64,000 bases of DNA from Lactiplantibacillus dongliensis (GCF_005405105.1 NZ_BJDK01000013.1:17408-81407), one strand, 5' to 3'; positions 1-8,930 are shown, counted from the first letter of the stretch. Made by a program: numbers and translations. The notes: a model not told the origin generated them from the sequence alone.

Positions 1-42
1 AGCTGGGCCATCAATGGCAACTTGTAATGCTTGTTTAGCCAT
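1..42 (-). CDS. cmk: Cytidylate kinase, N-terminal fragment (runs off window)
   Basis: The 14 codons read MAKQALQVAIDGPA, the start of the nucleotide-binding P-loop of CMP kinases (family pattern IAIDGPAGSGKST), cut by the window edge. The ATG sits at 42-40, with a GAGGGG ribosome binding site just upstream. Cytidylate kinase phosphorylates CMP and dCMP in the cytoplasm. It lies downstream of the LysM gene on the same strand and is probably co-transcribed with it. The call rests on only 14 residues, but the IDGPA motif and the neighbouring ypbB/recQ/LysM genes fit the Firmicute cmk locus. Confidence 0.8.
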   Translation of the reverse strand, partial: MAKQALQVAIDGPA

Positions 43-63
43 TTAACAATACCCCTCACAATT

Positions 64-90
64 TAAAAATCGTGTTTTTTAACGGACACG
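64..90 (-). terminator. Weak hairpin with U-run at the end of the LysM gene
   Basis: Reading the minus strand, CGTGT and ACACG can pair across a 10-base loop and are followed by ATTTTT. The stem overlaps the stop codon of the LysM gene. With only five base pairs it may be a partial terminator or nothing, and cmk begins 22 bases further on, so read-through is likely. Confidence 0.3.
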
Positions 91-717
91 TAACCGTTGA
101 CCAGCCGAAATGGTTGAACCGGACGACAACCCATTAAGTTCTAATAACTTATCAACTGAAATTCCAGCATTGGTTGCAACCCGATAAACCCCTTGACCAG
201 CTTCAACCGTTACATACTTACTACCAGTGGCTGATGAACTGCTGCTCTTTTGCGAACTACTGCTACTAGCCGTACTCGCGGAACTGCTGCTTTCATCAGT
301 GGTACTAGCACTACTGGTTGAGTTAGCCTTGGTTTTGGAACTGGCAACTGCTAGACTACTTTTCTTTTTAGCGGCTGCTTTTTTCTTAGCGGCTGCCACC
401 GACTGGCTTTTTTTGGCAGCGGCTTTTGAAGAGGCTTTAGCGACGGTCGAACGGGACGCTTTTTTGCTGGAACTAGCGACCTGTTCCGTCTGTTGCGGAT
501 TATTGAGCGAATTTTTGCGCACCAAGAAATAGCCAATGGGCGCTAGGGCGAGCAACAAAATTAAAACCACTAAAACGGTGGTTAACGTTGAATTGCTACT
601 ATCTTGCTTACGTTTTTGAGTTCGCGACAAATTGCCCGAATCATCCCGATCGTCTTCAAAAGTTTTGTCCCAAGGTTTCTTATCTTGAGACTGCTTATCA
701 TCATTTTTTTGACTCAT
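79..717 (-). CDS. Membrane-anchored LysM peptidoglycan-binding protein
   Basis: The 212-residue protein has three visible parts. A charged hydrophilic N-terminus (1-42) precedes one membrane helix at about 44-66 (TVLVVLILLLALAPIGYF). A Ser/Ala/Lys-rich low-complexity linker of about 90 residues follows, ending in a C-terminal LysM domain at about 167-212 (YVTVEAGQGVYRVATNAG...LNGL...AGQRLRVR). This layout suggests a type II anchored surface protein whose linker spans the wall and whose LysM binds peptidoglycan. No catalytic domain is present. The ATG at 717 follows a strong GAGGAGG site. The gene sits between recQ and cmk, where lactobacilli often carry a LysM protein. The precise function is unknown. 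Confidence 0.85.
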   Translation of the reverse strand: MSQKNDDKQSQDKKPWDKTFEDDRDDSGNLSRTQKRKQDSSNSTLTTVLVVLILLLALAPIGYFLVRKNSLNNPQQTEQVASSSKKASRSTVAKASSKAAAKKSQSVAAAKKKAAAKKKSSLAVASSKTKANSTSSASTTDESSSSASTASSSSSQKSSSSSATGSKYVTVEAGQGVYRVATNAGISVDKLLELNGLSSGSTISAGQRLRVR

Positions 718-778
718 AGGGTGTTCCTCCTCAAAAAACTTTCATCAAATATTGTAACATAACGCCTAATCAATTTCT

Positions 779-2218
779 TTAAGAATTTTGTAAAAACAGC
801 TGATCCAACACCGTTGACCACGGTGTAACCGTTGCCGCGACCGTCTTAACCGTTGCTTGTAAGCCTAGTGCCGTAACTGGCAACCCGCTCCCCGCTAGTT
901 GGCAGCAGGTCGCTGTATGTGCTGGTGCCGGTTCATCAAAATAAGCTAGCATTGCTGCCCGGCGACAAGTCGTCGTCTGGACGTAAGCCATCAGTTGGTT
1001 TAACTCCGTTGCTTTAGCCCGTTGCCGTTGATTAAAACGTGTGACGACCGCGTCAACTGAATACTGGTGCTCCCAGTAAAACTGCAAGACCTGAGCTAAA
1101 TCATCGATGGGTTTTTGATGATGTTGAAACCGTTGATAATCTAACTGGATTTCATTAGCACTAGCGGCTGTTAAATCATTTAGATTACGAACCAATTGTT
1201 CATCCCCCGGTGCATAGAGTAACACCGCTAAAGACTGCTGATCATCCCGACCGGCTCGACCAATTTCTTGCACATAATCAGCTAACGTCGTTGGTAAATG
1301 GTAATGGACGACTAATCGAATGTCGGCCTTATTGATTCCCATCCCAAAAGCTGACGTGGCACAGATAATATCCAGTTGATCGGCCATAAACTGTTGCTGA
1401 ATCTTAAAGCGGCTCTCACCTGATAGCCCCGCATGATACGCTGCCACGCGTAAGCCCGTGGTCTCACGTAGCCAATCGGCAATCAAGTCAGTCTGTTTTT
1501 TAGAACTAAAATAAATAATGGCTGGTGTGGCGGTCGTCGTCACAAGCTGTTGTAGCCGGGCCCGCTTATCAGCTTCATCATTGACCGTCTCCACAGCTAG
1601 ATAAATATTGGGCCGATTAACGGAATAAACCACTTCTTTAGCTTGTGGTACCTGCATTTGCGTCAAAATATCTTGGCGAACAGCTTTAGTCGCCGTCGCG
1701 GTTAACATCAGGGTCAGTGGCTGATCTAATTGCTGCTTTAGAGTCCCCAAGCCGAGATAATCTGGGCGAAAGTCTGGTCCCCAAGTTGAAATACAATGGG
1801 CTTCATCCACCACGAATAAGGCCAGTTGAACGGTTTGTAACGCTGACAAAACTAAGGGTTGCTTCAGCATCTCTGGTGAGACGAATAAGTAATTCAGACT
1901 AGCCAGCTGATTTAAGACCGTTTGGCGAGTCTTGAAGTCTACTTGTGACGTTAAGGCCGCCACCCGCTTTTCACCCTGATAGTTCAGCCGCGCTACCTGA
2001 TCTTGCATCAGCGAAATTAAAGGTGAAACCACGACCACTAAACCTGGTAACACGGTCCCAATAAATTGATAGATCAATGACTTGCCCGTTCCAGTCGGTA
2101 ATACGGCGAGTACATCCTGACCAGCCAGCAGATCACTAATAACGTCATATTGACCTGGTCGAAACTCATCAAAGCCGTATTTTTGTTTTAGAAGCTGATA
2201 AATTTCAGTCTGCTGCAC
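779..2218 (-). CDS. recQ: ATP-dependent DNA helicase, short RecQ (RecS-like)
   Basis: A 479-residue superfamily 2 helicase that unwinds DNA 3' to 5' in recombination and repair. Walker A is PTGTGKS at 41-47, followed by the DEAH box in VVDEAHCISTWG, motif III LTATAT, motif V FGMGINKADIR and motif VI QEIGRAGRDD. A RecQ-type zinc region is suggested by CRRAAMLAYF and a later CC pair near the C-terminus. There is no room for an HRDC domain, so it resembles the short RecS/RecQ of Bacillus. The start is GTG at 2218 preceded by GAGG. It overlaps the end of the upstream ypbB-like gene by 14 bases, so the two are translationally close and probably act together. Confidence 0.92.
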   Translation of the reverse strand: MQQTEIYQLLKQKYGFDEFRPGQYDVISDLLAGQDVLAVLPTGTGKSLIYQFIGTVLPGLVVVVSPLISLMQDQVARLNYQGEKRVAALTSQVDFKTRQTVLNQLASLNYLFVSPEMLKQPLVLSALQTVQLALFVVDEAHCISTWGPDFRPDYLGLGTLKQQLDQPLTLMLTATATKAVRQDILTQMQVPQAKEVVYSVNRPNIYLAVETVNDEADKRARLQQLVTTTATPAIIYFSSKKQTDLIADWLRETTGLRVAAYHAGLSGESRFKIQQQFMADQLDIICATSAFGMGINKADIRLVVHYHLPTTLADYVQEIGRAGRDDQQSLAVLLYAPGDEQLVRNLNDLTAASANEIQLDYQRFQHHQKPIDDLAQVLQFYWEHQYSVDAVVTRFNQRQRAKATELNQLMAYVQTTTCRRAAMLAYFDEPAPAHTATCCQLAGSGLPVTALGLQATVKTVAATVTPWSTVLDQLFLQNS

Positions 2219-3245
2219 GTTGACACCTCATTATCTGATAAAGTCGAAAATAAAAGAAGTCTAAATCAGGCGCTACTGCTTGAACTTGTTCAAAGCGCCA
2301 TTGTGTTAAACTCGGCGTTTGCGCATAAGTCGCCGCTAGCAGCTGACACAGCTCCGGTGGCAATAGTTGTTCAAACGGAAACGTTGGGGTTAAAATCGCC
2401 GCTTCCAACAAATGTTCACGCACGGTGCTCATTTTTAAGCGCCGCCGCGTGGCAACCTGTGCCAAGCTGGCGCCCTGCTTAAAGTCTTGATAAGTTTGCC
2501 AAGCACTCACGCTGACCGGATTAGCTTTAACCAGCGGCTGCAATAAGGCCGCTAAGGGACCAGTTGGCTGTTGCCGTAACCAATCAATCCAACGACAATT
2601 TAAATCCTTACGCATCACTAAAATTTCAACTGGTGTTCGTTGAAACAACTGGGCCAGCTGCTGATCCGTCTGACCCGGAAAGTCAAAACCCGTTAAGCTG
2701 TTGGCAAAGACATCGGCCAATGGACTAGGCAAGGTCGCCAAAAAGCCAGTCAGTTCCGCCACGACTTGTGGCACTAATTGCGGCGAATGCCAGCGTCGAA
2801 ACCACAACTTAACGGTGGCTTGCATCCCGCGATCGGTTGTCACCGGATAGTAGCGATTCGCCTGATGACTGAATTCCGACACCACTTGTAACGCCAATTG
2901 ATTTAGCACATTGAACCGCCGCACATCCACTTGCTGAAATTGCGTCCAGGCAATTGGTTGATATAACTGCTGCCTTAATTTTGTTTGCTGGGCAGCACCA
3001 GCGGGAGTCACTTGTAAATAACCCGGTGCCGGAACCTGTAACCAACCCGCTTGAACTAATTCAGCGGCCGCAGCTTCAAATTTACTTAATGGCACGCCAT
3101 GCCAGCTATCAAGCCAAGCCAGCCGATCAGCCGTTAACCCGGCAAATAATGTTGAAACCGTTCGCCGTCCGCGGCAAACATTGAATAATGCTTTAGCACG
3201 ACGCGGTTCAGTCGTAAACAATAATAAAACATAGTCGGCAAACAT
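2205..3245 (-). CDS. YpbB-like helix-turn-helix protein paired with RecQ
   Basis: A 346-residue protein without a known enzymatic motif. Its position immediately upstream of and overlapping recQ matches the ypbB gene of Bacillus. The C-terminal half contains an HTH-like segment (GASLAQVATRRRLKMSTVREHLLEA, roughly residues 260-285), typical of the helix-turn-helix domain used by RecQ-associated YpbB proteins. I placed the start at ATG 3245 (MFADYVLLLF) rather than the longer upstream option because AGAGGA lies about 12 bases before it. Co-transcription with recQ suggests a role in DNA repair, but no biochemical function is established. Confidence 0.75.
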   Translation of the reverse strand: MFADYVLLLFTTEPRRAKALFNVCRGRRTVSTLFAGLTADRLAWLDSWHGVPLSKFEAAAAELVQAGWLQVPAPGYLQVTPAGAAQQTKLRQQLYQPIAWTQFQQVDVRRFNVLNQLALQVVSEFSHQANRYYPVTTDRGMQATVKLWFRRWHSPQLVPQVVAELTGFLATLPSPLADVFANSLTGFDFPGQTDQQLAQLFQRTPVEILVMRKDLNCRWIDWLRQQPTGPLAALLQPLVKANPVSVSAWQTYQDFKQGASLAQVATRRRLKMSTVREHLLEAAILTPTFPFEQLLPPELCQLLAATYAQTPSLTQWRFEQVQAVAPDLDFFYFRLYQIMRCQRAAD

Positions 3246-3292
3246 GCTGGTCACCGTCCTCTCAAAAAAACATCGTGCTTTCAGCATAGCAT

Positions 3293-3323
3293 AAAAAAGC
3301 GTTAACGCCAGTGACGTTAACGC
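3293..3323 (-). terminator. Rho-independent terminator of ribU
   Basis: A perfect 9-bp stem (GCGTTAACG / CGTTAACGC, 7-base loop) is followed on the minus strand by six Us. It lies 18 bases past the ribU stop. Confidence 0.85.
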
Positions 3324-3340
3324 TTCAAATTGTCGTTTTT

Positions 3341-3925
3341 TTAAACGCGGCTCATCAATTGGTTTTGATTACCTAGCCATTTCGCCAAGCGGTTATAAAC
3401 TAACCAAAAGACGTTGCCCACTAACAATCCCTTAATCAGATTGAACGGCACCACGGCAATTAAAACTAAAGCATTCAAAGAAACACTCAGTTTCATCCCC
3501 ATAACCTGCATATAGAACGGCAACACAAAAGTTAAATTAGCTAACGACTCGATCACCACTAACCCCACGGTCGCTAAACCGATGGCAATCGGCATCCGCC
3601 ACTTTTGATCACCATGGTAATACCGTAAAACGATGGCAAACGCAATGATCAAAATGGCCGAACCCATGAAACTAGCTAGCGAACCAATCAAGTCTGGAAT
3701 CGCAAAGCCCATAGTGGCAGAATGTAAGACCAATTTAACCAGTGTGATGGCAAAGGCACCACCCATTCCGTACAAGAATAACCCAATTAAAATCGGAATA
3801 TCCGAAAAATCAATCTTCATCCATGACGCAATCGGAATGATTGGGAATTCTAGTAACATGACAATATATGCACACGCGCCGAGCAAGGCAATGCCCACTA
3901 GTCGGCGTAACGTTGTTTGTTGCAT
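3341..3925 (-). CDS. ribU: Riboflavin ECF transporter S component RibU
   Basis: A 194-residue, very hydrophobic protein with about six membrane segments, of the size and pattern of RibU substrate-binding (S) subunits. These bind riboflavin and work with the shared EcfA/EcfA'/EcfT energising module, which is not encoded in this window. The ATG at 3925 follows AGGAGG by 7 bases. The decisive evidence is the FMN riboswitch in its leader, which ties it to riboflavin supply. It is a monocistronic unit closed by a strong terminator. Confidence 0.92.
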   Translation of the reverse strand: MQQTTLRRLVGIALLGACAYIVMLLEFPIIPIASWMKIDFSDIPILIGLFLYGMGGAFAITLVKLVLHSATMGFAIPDLIGSLASFMGSAILIIAFAIVLRYYHGDQKWRMPIAIGLATVGLVVIESLANLTFVLPFYMQVMGMKLSVSLNALVLIAVVPFNLIKGLLVGNVFWLVYNRLAKWLGNQNQLMSRV

Positions 3926-3976
3926 AACGCACCCTCCTATGGGTCATCTTCAATGAACCGCATTGCCATAAGCATC

Positions 3977-4010
3977 AAAAAAGCTCGCACTGAAAACGTT
4001 TTCACGATAT
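3977..4010 (-). terminator. Putative riboswitch expression-platform terminator of ribU
   Basis: Downstream of the FMN aptamer the minus strand can fold TCG-TGAAAA against TTTTCA-GTG-CGA, followed by GC and six Us at 3982-3977. This is the expected place for the attenuator that closes when FMN is bound. The stem core, TGAAAACGTTTTCA at 3991-4004, also matches the catabolite-responsive cre consensus, so the same bases could be a CcpA operator. Confidence 0.6.
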
Positions 4011-4049
4011 CAGGGCAAGTTATTTGCAAGTTTATGTCAAATAAGCTCG

Positions 4050-4162
4050 ATCTTCTTTATACCAGACTTTAACTGTCGGCTTTGGAATTACACCAAATCA
4101 CTATAGACTCATAGGTCGTGGGCTTTAACCACCGGTCGGGAATCACACCCTGCCCTGAAGAT
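4050..4162 (-). promoter_or_regulatory. FMN riboswitch (RFN element) controlling ribU
   Basis: On the minus strand the sequence begins ATCTTCAGGGCAGGGTG, continues with TTCCCGACCGGTGGTTAAAG and CCCACGACC, then CCAAAGCCGACAG and AAAGTCTGG, and closes with GAAGAT. The terminal ATCTTC/GAAGAT pair forms P1. These blocks are the conserved RFN segments in the right order. FMN binding is expected to switch off ribU. Confidence 0.95.
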
Positions 4163-4223
4163 GAACCAATATAAAATTTTTTAACAACTACAGTTTAACC
4201 AATTTCGACCAATAATGCAAGCG

Positions 4224-4940
4224 CTATCTTTCACCTTTTAGCTTACTAATCTCAATTGGCTTTAATTTACGATACTCCCCCGGCTGCAAACTTTGCAAGT
4301 CTAAGATACCGTAACGCTCCCGTTTCAGCTTCGTCACGGGATGTCCCACGGCCGCTAGCATATGCTTAACTTGGTGGTTATGGCCTTCATGAATCGTCAA
4401 TTGGACTAAGGCGTTATTTTTCTTTTGGTCACTATCCAATAAGTTCGACTTAGCCGGTGCCGTCTTGCGGCCATCAATTTCGACCCCTAAACGTAACTGT
4501 TTCAAATCAGCATTCGTTGGGACACCTTCGACTTTAGCCAAGTAGGTCTTCTTCACTTCATACTTCGGATGGGTCAACCGATTAGCCAAAGCACCATCAT
4601 TCGTCATGATCAAAAGCCCCGATGTATCATAATCCAATCGACCAACCGGATAGATTCGTTCTGGGACATCCTTAAAGAAGTCCATCACCGTCTTACGACC
4701 CTTTTCATCGTGAACCGTGGTGACAACCCCTCGTGGCTTGTAAAACAAATAATACACGGGTTTTTCAGCCAACAGCGGCACGCCATCAACTTCAACATGA
4801 TCAGTGGGGTCAACTTTAACCCCGAGGGTCGTTACTGCTTTACCATTCACTCGAACGTGCCCTGATGTAATCAAGACTTCTGACTTCCGGCGGGATGCGA
4901 TCCCGGCTTCGGCCATCACTTTTTGTAACCGTTCTGCCAT
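4224..4940 (-). CDS. rluB: 23S rRNA pseudouridine synthase RluB
   Basis: A 238-residue enzyme of the RsuA/RluB family that isomerises a uridine in 23S rRNA. An N-terminal S4 RNA-binding domain ([21 protein letters not shown], about 1-60) precedes the catalytic domain with GRLDYDTSGLLIMTNDG, which contains the catalytic Asp of the RLD motif. Its start codon overlaps the scpB stop in TAATG, indicating translational coupling. It is the last gene of the cvfB-xerD-ribT-scpA-scpB-rluB run, ending just before the ribU riboswitch region. Confidence 0.93.
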   Translation of the reverse strand: MAERLQKVMAEAGIASRRKSEVLITSGHVRVNGKAVTTLGVKVDPTDHVEVDGVPLLAEKPVYYLFYKPRGVVTTVHDEKGRKTVMDFFKDVPERIYPVGRLDYDTSGLLIMTNDGALANRLTHPKYEVKKTYLAKVEGVPTNADLKQLRLGVEIDGRKTAPAKSNLLDSDQKKNNALVQLTIHEGHNHQVKHMLAAVGHPVTKLKRERYGILDLQSLQPGEYRKLKPIEISKLKGER

Positions 4941-5551
4941 TATTTTTCCTCGCTCTCTTTGTGGTCCGTCCCCGCTAGCTTATCCTGAAAGGCTGTTAAA
5001 AATAAATCAGTCTCTGGGGCGGGGTGTTCCGTATCTGTTAACGCTGCTAAATCAATTGCGGGTAAGTCATCTAAGGACTTTAGCCCAAAGTAGTCCAAAA
5101 ACAGTTCCGTCGTACCATATAAAATCGGCCGCCCAGGCTCACTTAAACGACCAGTCTCCGTCACTAACTGACGTAAAACCAGCTTTTGAATCGTCGACCC
5201 ACTTTGAACCCCACGAATCTCATCAATCTCAATTCGCGTCAGTGGTTGACGATACGCAATGATTGCCAAAACTTCTAGCGAGGCCTGCGATAGGCTTGTT
5301 GACAAGGGGGCTTCAAAATATTTCTTTAAAACACCCGCAACATCGGCCTTTGTCGCTAATCGGTACGTATTAGCCGTTGACAAAATCATCAACGCACTAT
5401 CTGCATCCTGCGCATACTTTGCGGCTAAATCCGTCAAAAGGGTATTAATTGCTGGTTTGGCAAACCCCGTCGCATGTTCAATCTCGGCTACGGTAATCCC
5501 TTCATCGCCTGCTACAAAGAGCAAGCCTTCAATCTGTTCACTATTTGTCAT
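4940..5551 (-). CDS. scpB: Segregation and condensation protein B
   Basis: A 203-residue winged-helix kleisin-interacting protein that joins ScpA and SMC in the condensin complex used for chromosome segregation. [17 protein letters not shown] at the N-terminus and [12 protein letters not shown] in the middle are typical of ScpB. I chose ATG 5551 ([11 protein letters not shown]) because AGGA lies 8 bases upstream, whereas the ATG three codons earlier has no usable spacing. It overlaps the end of scpA by 11 bases and rluB follows directly. Confidence 0.93.
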   Translation of the reverse strand: MTNSEQIEGLLFVAGDEGITVAEIEHATGFAKPAINTLLTDLAAKYAQDADSALMILSTANTYRLATKADVAGVLKKYFEAPLSTSLSQASLEVLAIIAYRQPLTRIEIDEIRGVQSGSTIQKLVLRQLVTETGRLSEPGRPILYGTTELFLDYFGLKSLDDLPAIDLAALTDTEHPAPETDLFLTAFQDKLAGTDHKESEEK

Positions 5552-6302
5552 CTTGTTCATCCTGTCGTAAATATAACTGAATCGGCCCCATGACGGTCGC
5601 TTGTACGAGCGTGACCCGGGCTTGTTTCGTTAATTCTAGCACGGCCATAAAGGTAGTGACCAGCATCTCGTCGCTCGCGTCGGCCGTAAACAATGCCGTA
5701 AAATCTGTTTCATGGGGATGGTGCTTAAGTTGGGTCGTGATTTGCTGCATGCGATCTTCAATATTGATGGGGTCCGCAGTGACGGTACGTGTCAATGGTC
5801 GCGCCCGGCGCCGCTTAGCAACCAGCTGGCGAAAAGCCGTTTGTAAATCAGCGACCGTGATACCTGCCGTTAGCGTTGGTGTGGCAACATCGGTTGGTAC
5901 CAACATCGCGCCGCGCGTAAAATGCTGATGGCGAGCTTGTTCTTTGACCCGTAGTTCTCCCGCAGCCTCTTGATAGACTTTGTAAGCCAACAATTCAGCA
6001 ACTAACGAATCCCGTGGATCTTCAGCATCACTGTCGTCTTCTTCGGGATCTGGCGCCGGCTGTGGCAACAAATAACGACTTTTAATCGTCATCAAAGTTG
6101 CTGCCATCACTAAATAATCACCAGCAATATCCAACTGCAACGCCTGCATCGAATGCAAATAATCTAAGTACTGCTGGGTGATATCGGCAATCGGAATGTC
6201 ATAAATATCCATCTTGTTTTGCCGAATCAAATGCAGCAATAAATCTAATGGTCCTTCAAATTCTGAAATCTTAATTGTGATCGGTTGTTTGTTGTTTGTC
6301 AC
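5541..6302 (-). CDS. scpA: Segregation and condensation protein A (kleisin)
   Basis: A 253-residue kleisin subunit that bridges the SMC heads. The N-terminal helix is [20 protein letters not shown], the standard ScpA opening, and [18 protein letters not shown] is also conserved. The middle is acidic ([10 protein letters not shown]). GTG 6302 is the likely start, with GGGAG 7 bases upstream; in-frame TTG and GTG codons further upstream lack good spacing. It overlaps ribT by about 32 bases and scpB by 11. Confidence 0.92.
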   Translation of the reverse strand: MTNNKQPITIKISEFEGPLDLLLHLIRQNKMDIYDIPIADITQQYLDYLHSMQALQLDIAGDYLVMAATLMTIKSRYLLPQPAPDPEEDDSDAEDPRDSLVAELLAYKVYQEAAGELRVKEQARHQHFTRGAMLVPTDVATPTLTAGITVADLQTAFRQLVAKRRRARPLTRTVTADPINIEDRMQQITTQLKHHPHETDFTALFTADASDEMLVTTFMAVLELTKQARVTLVQATVMGPIQLYLRQDEQDDK

Positions 6303-6651
6303 GATTGCGCTCCCATTCACCAATAATTGGGGCCATCTCTAAAGTGCCCATCACCCGTTTATCTGGAAATAACGCGGCCAATTCATCCAACATCTGGCGC
6401 TGATTGGCCGGCTTACGTTCTTCGGGTGACAATGAGTCATGATGAACTAGGACAAAGTCAGAACCAACTTCAATCCCAATTACCCCACTAAAGTCACCGT
6501 CTGGCCGGCGCCACAAAAACAACTGATGATTACTAGTCGCTTGATACCACTGCATCTCAGTTTGTAAATGGGCGAGATCCTTAAAGTCCGGAATAAATGA
6601 CAGTAAGCCCATGGCCACTTTCTCATAATCTTTTCGATATTTAACGAGCAT
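6271..6651 (-). CDS. ribT: RibT-like GNAT-fold protein
   Basis: A 126-residue protein matching RibT of Bacillus: YEKVAMGLLSFIPDFKDL near the start, FLWRRPDGDFSGVIGIE in the middle. The family has an acetyltransferase fold, but its substrate is unresolved, and here it lies next to scpA rather than in a riboflavin operon. ATG 6651 is chosen because AGGAGG stands 6 bases upstream; an overlapping TTG and a second ATG are alternatives. Confidence 0.8.
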   Translation of the reverse strand: MLVKYRKDYEKVAMGLLSFIPDFKDLAHLQTEMQWYQATSNHQLFLWRRPDGDFSGVIGIEVGSDFVLVHHDSLSPEERKPANQRQMLDELAALFPDKRVMGTLEMAPIIGEWERNRDKQQTTDHN

Positions 6652-6665
6652 CATCAACCTCCTAA

Positions 6666-7559
6666 CTAAGCACGGGGATGATATTTATTATAAACTTCCG
6701 CCAAGCGTTTCTTCGTAATATGCGTATAAATCTGCGTCGTTGAGATGTCGGCGTGCCCCAGTAATTCTTGAACCACGCGCAAATCAGCCCCATTTTCTAA
6801 GATGTGGGTCGCAAAGGAATGCCGCAATGTATGCGGGGTCACATTTTTCTCAATGCCGGCCGCTTTAACTAACGCCTTTAAGTTTTTCCAAACGCCCTGA
6901 CGCGTTAACTGACCGCCGTGATTATTCAAAAAGATATACGGGTTGCGCCGCTTGGGCGTCGCTAACTTTGGTCGCGCCGTCTTTAAATAACGCTCCACAA
7001 ACTCAATCGCCACATCACCAATTGGAATGATCCGTTCCTTATCACCTTTACCAATCGTTTGAATCAGCCCTAAATCCAGATGTAAATCGGCCATTTTCAA
7101 ATTAATGGTTTCACTGACCCGTAAACCAGTCGCATACATCACTTCCAGTAATGCGCGATCACGCAAGCCTAGCGGTGTATCCAGCCGCGGTACGGCCAAT
7201 AAGCGTTCCACTTCATGGGCCGACAAGACTTGCGGTAAATGTTGGGCCCGTTTGGGGGTATCAATCTTTAACATTGGATCGCTATCGACCTGGTGCCGTT
7301 GTGCCAAATACTGGAAAAACTTGCGTAAACTCGATACCGTATGAATAATCGTATTACGTGACTTGCCGGCTTCATCCAACACTTGTAAATAGTTTAAAAT
7401 CACATAACGGTCAACGGTTTTAAAGGTCGTTAACTTTTGTGTCATTAAGTATTGGCAGAATTCAGTTAGATCCTGCTGATAACTTTTGATACTATTCGTC
7501 ACTAATCCCCGCTCAACACGCAAAAAATGCAGGTAATCAGCGAGCTGGTCCTGCATCAT
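6666..7559 (-). CDS. xerD: Tyrosine recombinase XerD
   Basis: A 297-residue site-specific recombinase that resolves chromosome dimers at dif with XerC. It has an N-terminal SAM-like core-binding domain (LADYLHFLRVERGL) and a C-terminal catalytic domain. ATGLRVSE carries the first Arg, HTLRHSFATHILENGADLR the HxxR pair, and LGHADISTTQIYTH the His and the nucleophilic Tyr. The chosen ATG 7559 lies 4 bases past the cvfB stop and 9 bases after GAGG. An ATG at 7583 with its own GAGG is also possible. No dif site was seen here. Confidence 0.9.
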   Translation of the reverse strand: MMQDQLADYLHFLRVERGLVTNSIKSYQQDLTEFCQYLMTQKLTTFKTVDRYVILNYLQVLDEAGKSRNTIIHTVSSLRKFFQYLAQRHQVDSDPMLKIDTPKRAQHLPQVLSAHEVERLLAVPRLDTPLGLRDRALLEVMYATGLRVSETINLKMADLHLDLGLIQTIGKGDKERIIPIGDVAIEFVERYLKTARPKLATPKRRNPYIFLNNHGGQLTRQGVWKNLKALVKAAGIEKNVTPHTLRHSFATHILENGADLRVVQELLGHADISTTQIYTHITKKRLAEVYNKYHPRA

Positions 7560-7563
7560 TTGA

Positions 7564-8451
7564 TTAATCCTCGGCTTGGTCATCGTCAACCTCAATCAAC
7601 TTGATTTCGCCCGGTTGTTGGCTAATGATGCGTTGTTTCAATAAGTTACCAACTGCCCGTTTAAATTGTGACTTGCTGATTCCAAAGTAATTCCGAATAT
7701 CTTCAGGGTCACTTTTATCCCAGAATGGTAACGTATGATCGGCCTGATGTTGTAACGATGCTAATAACATTTGCGCATCATCGCCGATTTCTTCATAACC
7801 GCGTGGCTTTAACGATAAATTCAACTCGCCATCGCGTAAATGTCCGATGACCCGGGCCTTCACATGTTGACCTAAACGCGGTTCTTGTTCCCGTTCAGAT
7901 GGATGAACGAAGCCCAAATGACCATCATCGGTAATGACGGACGTCCCAGCCATCTTTAGCCGAAAAACCGTTGCCATCGTGTCGGCGTTTTTAACTTGGT
8001 TTTGATCATACGGCGTCGCAATTTCTGCAAAATAAGTGGCATCAGCCAAAGTCGCCCAGAGCCGTTGCTTGTTGTCACGAGCGAGCTTAACCAATAAGCG
8101 GTCGTCTTTTTTAGGCCATAACCGACTAATTGTTGGCAATTCATCAAGTGAAACAACTAAGTCCTTGTTAGGTAATCCAACGTCCACGAACACCCCTAGA
8201 TCATGCCGCGTCCGGACAACCGTACCCCAAACATAATGATCAAACGAGATCTCTGGAATAAAGCGCGTTAGTTGTTGATGGTGATCTTCGTTTTCATAAA
8301 CAAAGCCTTCATACAACCCACCAATATGTAACGGCTTTTCAGTTTCTTGCTTATCAACCCACAACGTTTCACCGTTGACCTGTACAAAATACGCATCATC
8401 ATTTTCATCCGTTACTTTCGCCGTAACGACGGTTCCCATAATACTTTCCAT
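7564..8451 (-). CDS. cvfB: CvfB/YitL-type S1-domain RNA-binding protein
   Basis: A 295-residue protein with repeated S1-like OB folds. One begins at about 60-70 (VWGTVVRTRHDLGVFVDVGL), another near 150-220 (LGQHVKARVIGHLRDGELNLSLKP). A C-terminal winged helix at about 230-285 (IRNYFGISKSQFKRAVGNLLKQ) completes the CvfB architecture. Members affect virulence or expression in staphylococci, but the molecular role is not settled. ATG 8451 follows AAGGAG by 10 bases. It heads the xerD-ribT-scpAB-rluB gene run. Confidence 0.88.
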   Translation of the reverse strand: MESIMGTVVTAKVTDENDDAYFVQVNGETLWVDKQETEKPLHIGGLYEGFVYENEDHHQQLTRFIPEISFDHYVWGTVVRTRHDLGVFVDVGLPNKDLVVSLDELPTISRLWPKKDDRLLVKLARDNKQRLWATLADATYFAEIATPYDQNQVKNADTMATVFRLKMAGTSVITDDGHLGFVHPSEREQEPRLGQHVKARVIGHLRDGELNLSLKPRGYEEIGDDAQMLLASLQHQADHTLPFWDKSDPEDIRNYFGISKSQFKRAVGNLLKQRIISQQPGEIKLIEVDDDQAED

Positions 8452-8471
8452 TAATTAATTACTCCTTAATT

Positions 8472-8930
8472 TCATTGCAAACTTAAATGCAAAACTTGAA
8501 TCAGACAATAAGTAATTCCAGCCGCAATAATTGGTCCCGCGGCAATCCCTTTAAATAGGACCACTCCCATAATCGTTCCGAAGACTAAGGCTACCGTAAT
8601 TTCTGGTGTGGCCGACAGCAAGCCAACCCCATGAAAAGACAGAATTGAGACTAAGACACCACACGCCACGGCAATCCAGCCAACCGGTGACTTAAACGCA
8701 TGCCACAAGTCCCGAAACCCAATTTGACCAGTCGCAATCGGAATTAAAATTGCCACGGTAATGACCGTGACGCCCCAATTGATTCCTTTTTGGCCAATAG
8801 TAGTTAAGAGTTTACTCGTGTTAGGAATTAATTTGATCACTAACACAATTAGCGTAGCAATTTGGAGTGACTGGTTCTTACCGATCCAGGCGACCACCAA
8901 AATTGCCAATAAAAATAGCCAACTTTCCAT
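8472..8930 (-). CDS. DUF441 family integral membrane protein
   Basis: A 152-residue protein with four to five hydrophobic helices, starting [22 protein letters not shown] and containing [18 protein letters not shown]. Both are hallmarks of the DUF441 (YeaL/YtwI) membrane family, whose function is unknown. ATG 8930 is preferred because GAGG lies 6 bases upstream. It is the upstream neighbour of cvfB with a 20-base gap, so it may be the first gene of that operon. Confidence 0.85.
   Translation of the reverse strand: MESWLFLLAILVVAWIGKNQSLQIATLIVLVIKLIPNTSKLLTTIGQKGINWGVTVITVAILIPIATGQIGFRDLWHAFKSPVGWIAVACGVLVSILSFHGVGLLSATPEITVALVFGTIMGVVLFKGIAAGPIIAAGITYCLIQVLHLSLQ

Noticed and set aside
357..475. 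Short repeats that might suggest a CRISPR or tandem array
   Set aside because: They are coding repeats for Ala/Lys/Ser; there are no regular spacers.
227..532. Leu/Ala-rich plus-strand frame that looks like a membrane protein
   Set aside because: It is the reverse complement of the Ser/Ala/Lys repeat of the LysM protein; repeat codons create the apparent hydrophobicity.
4804..5262. 152-codon plus-strand frame across rluB/scpB
   Set aside because: It is antisense to two conserved genes and lacks a ribosome binding site.
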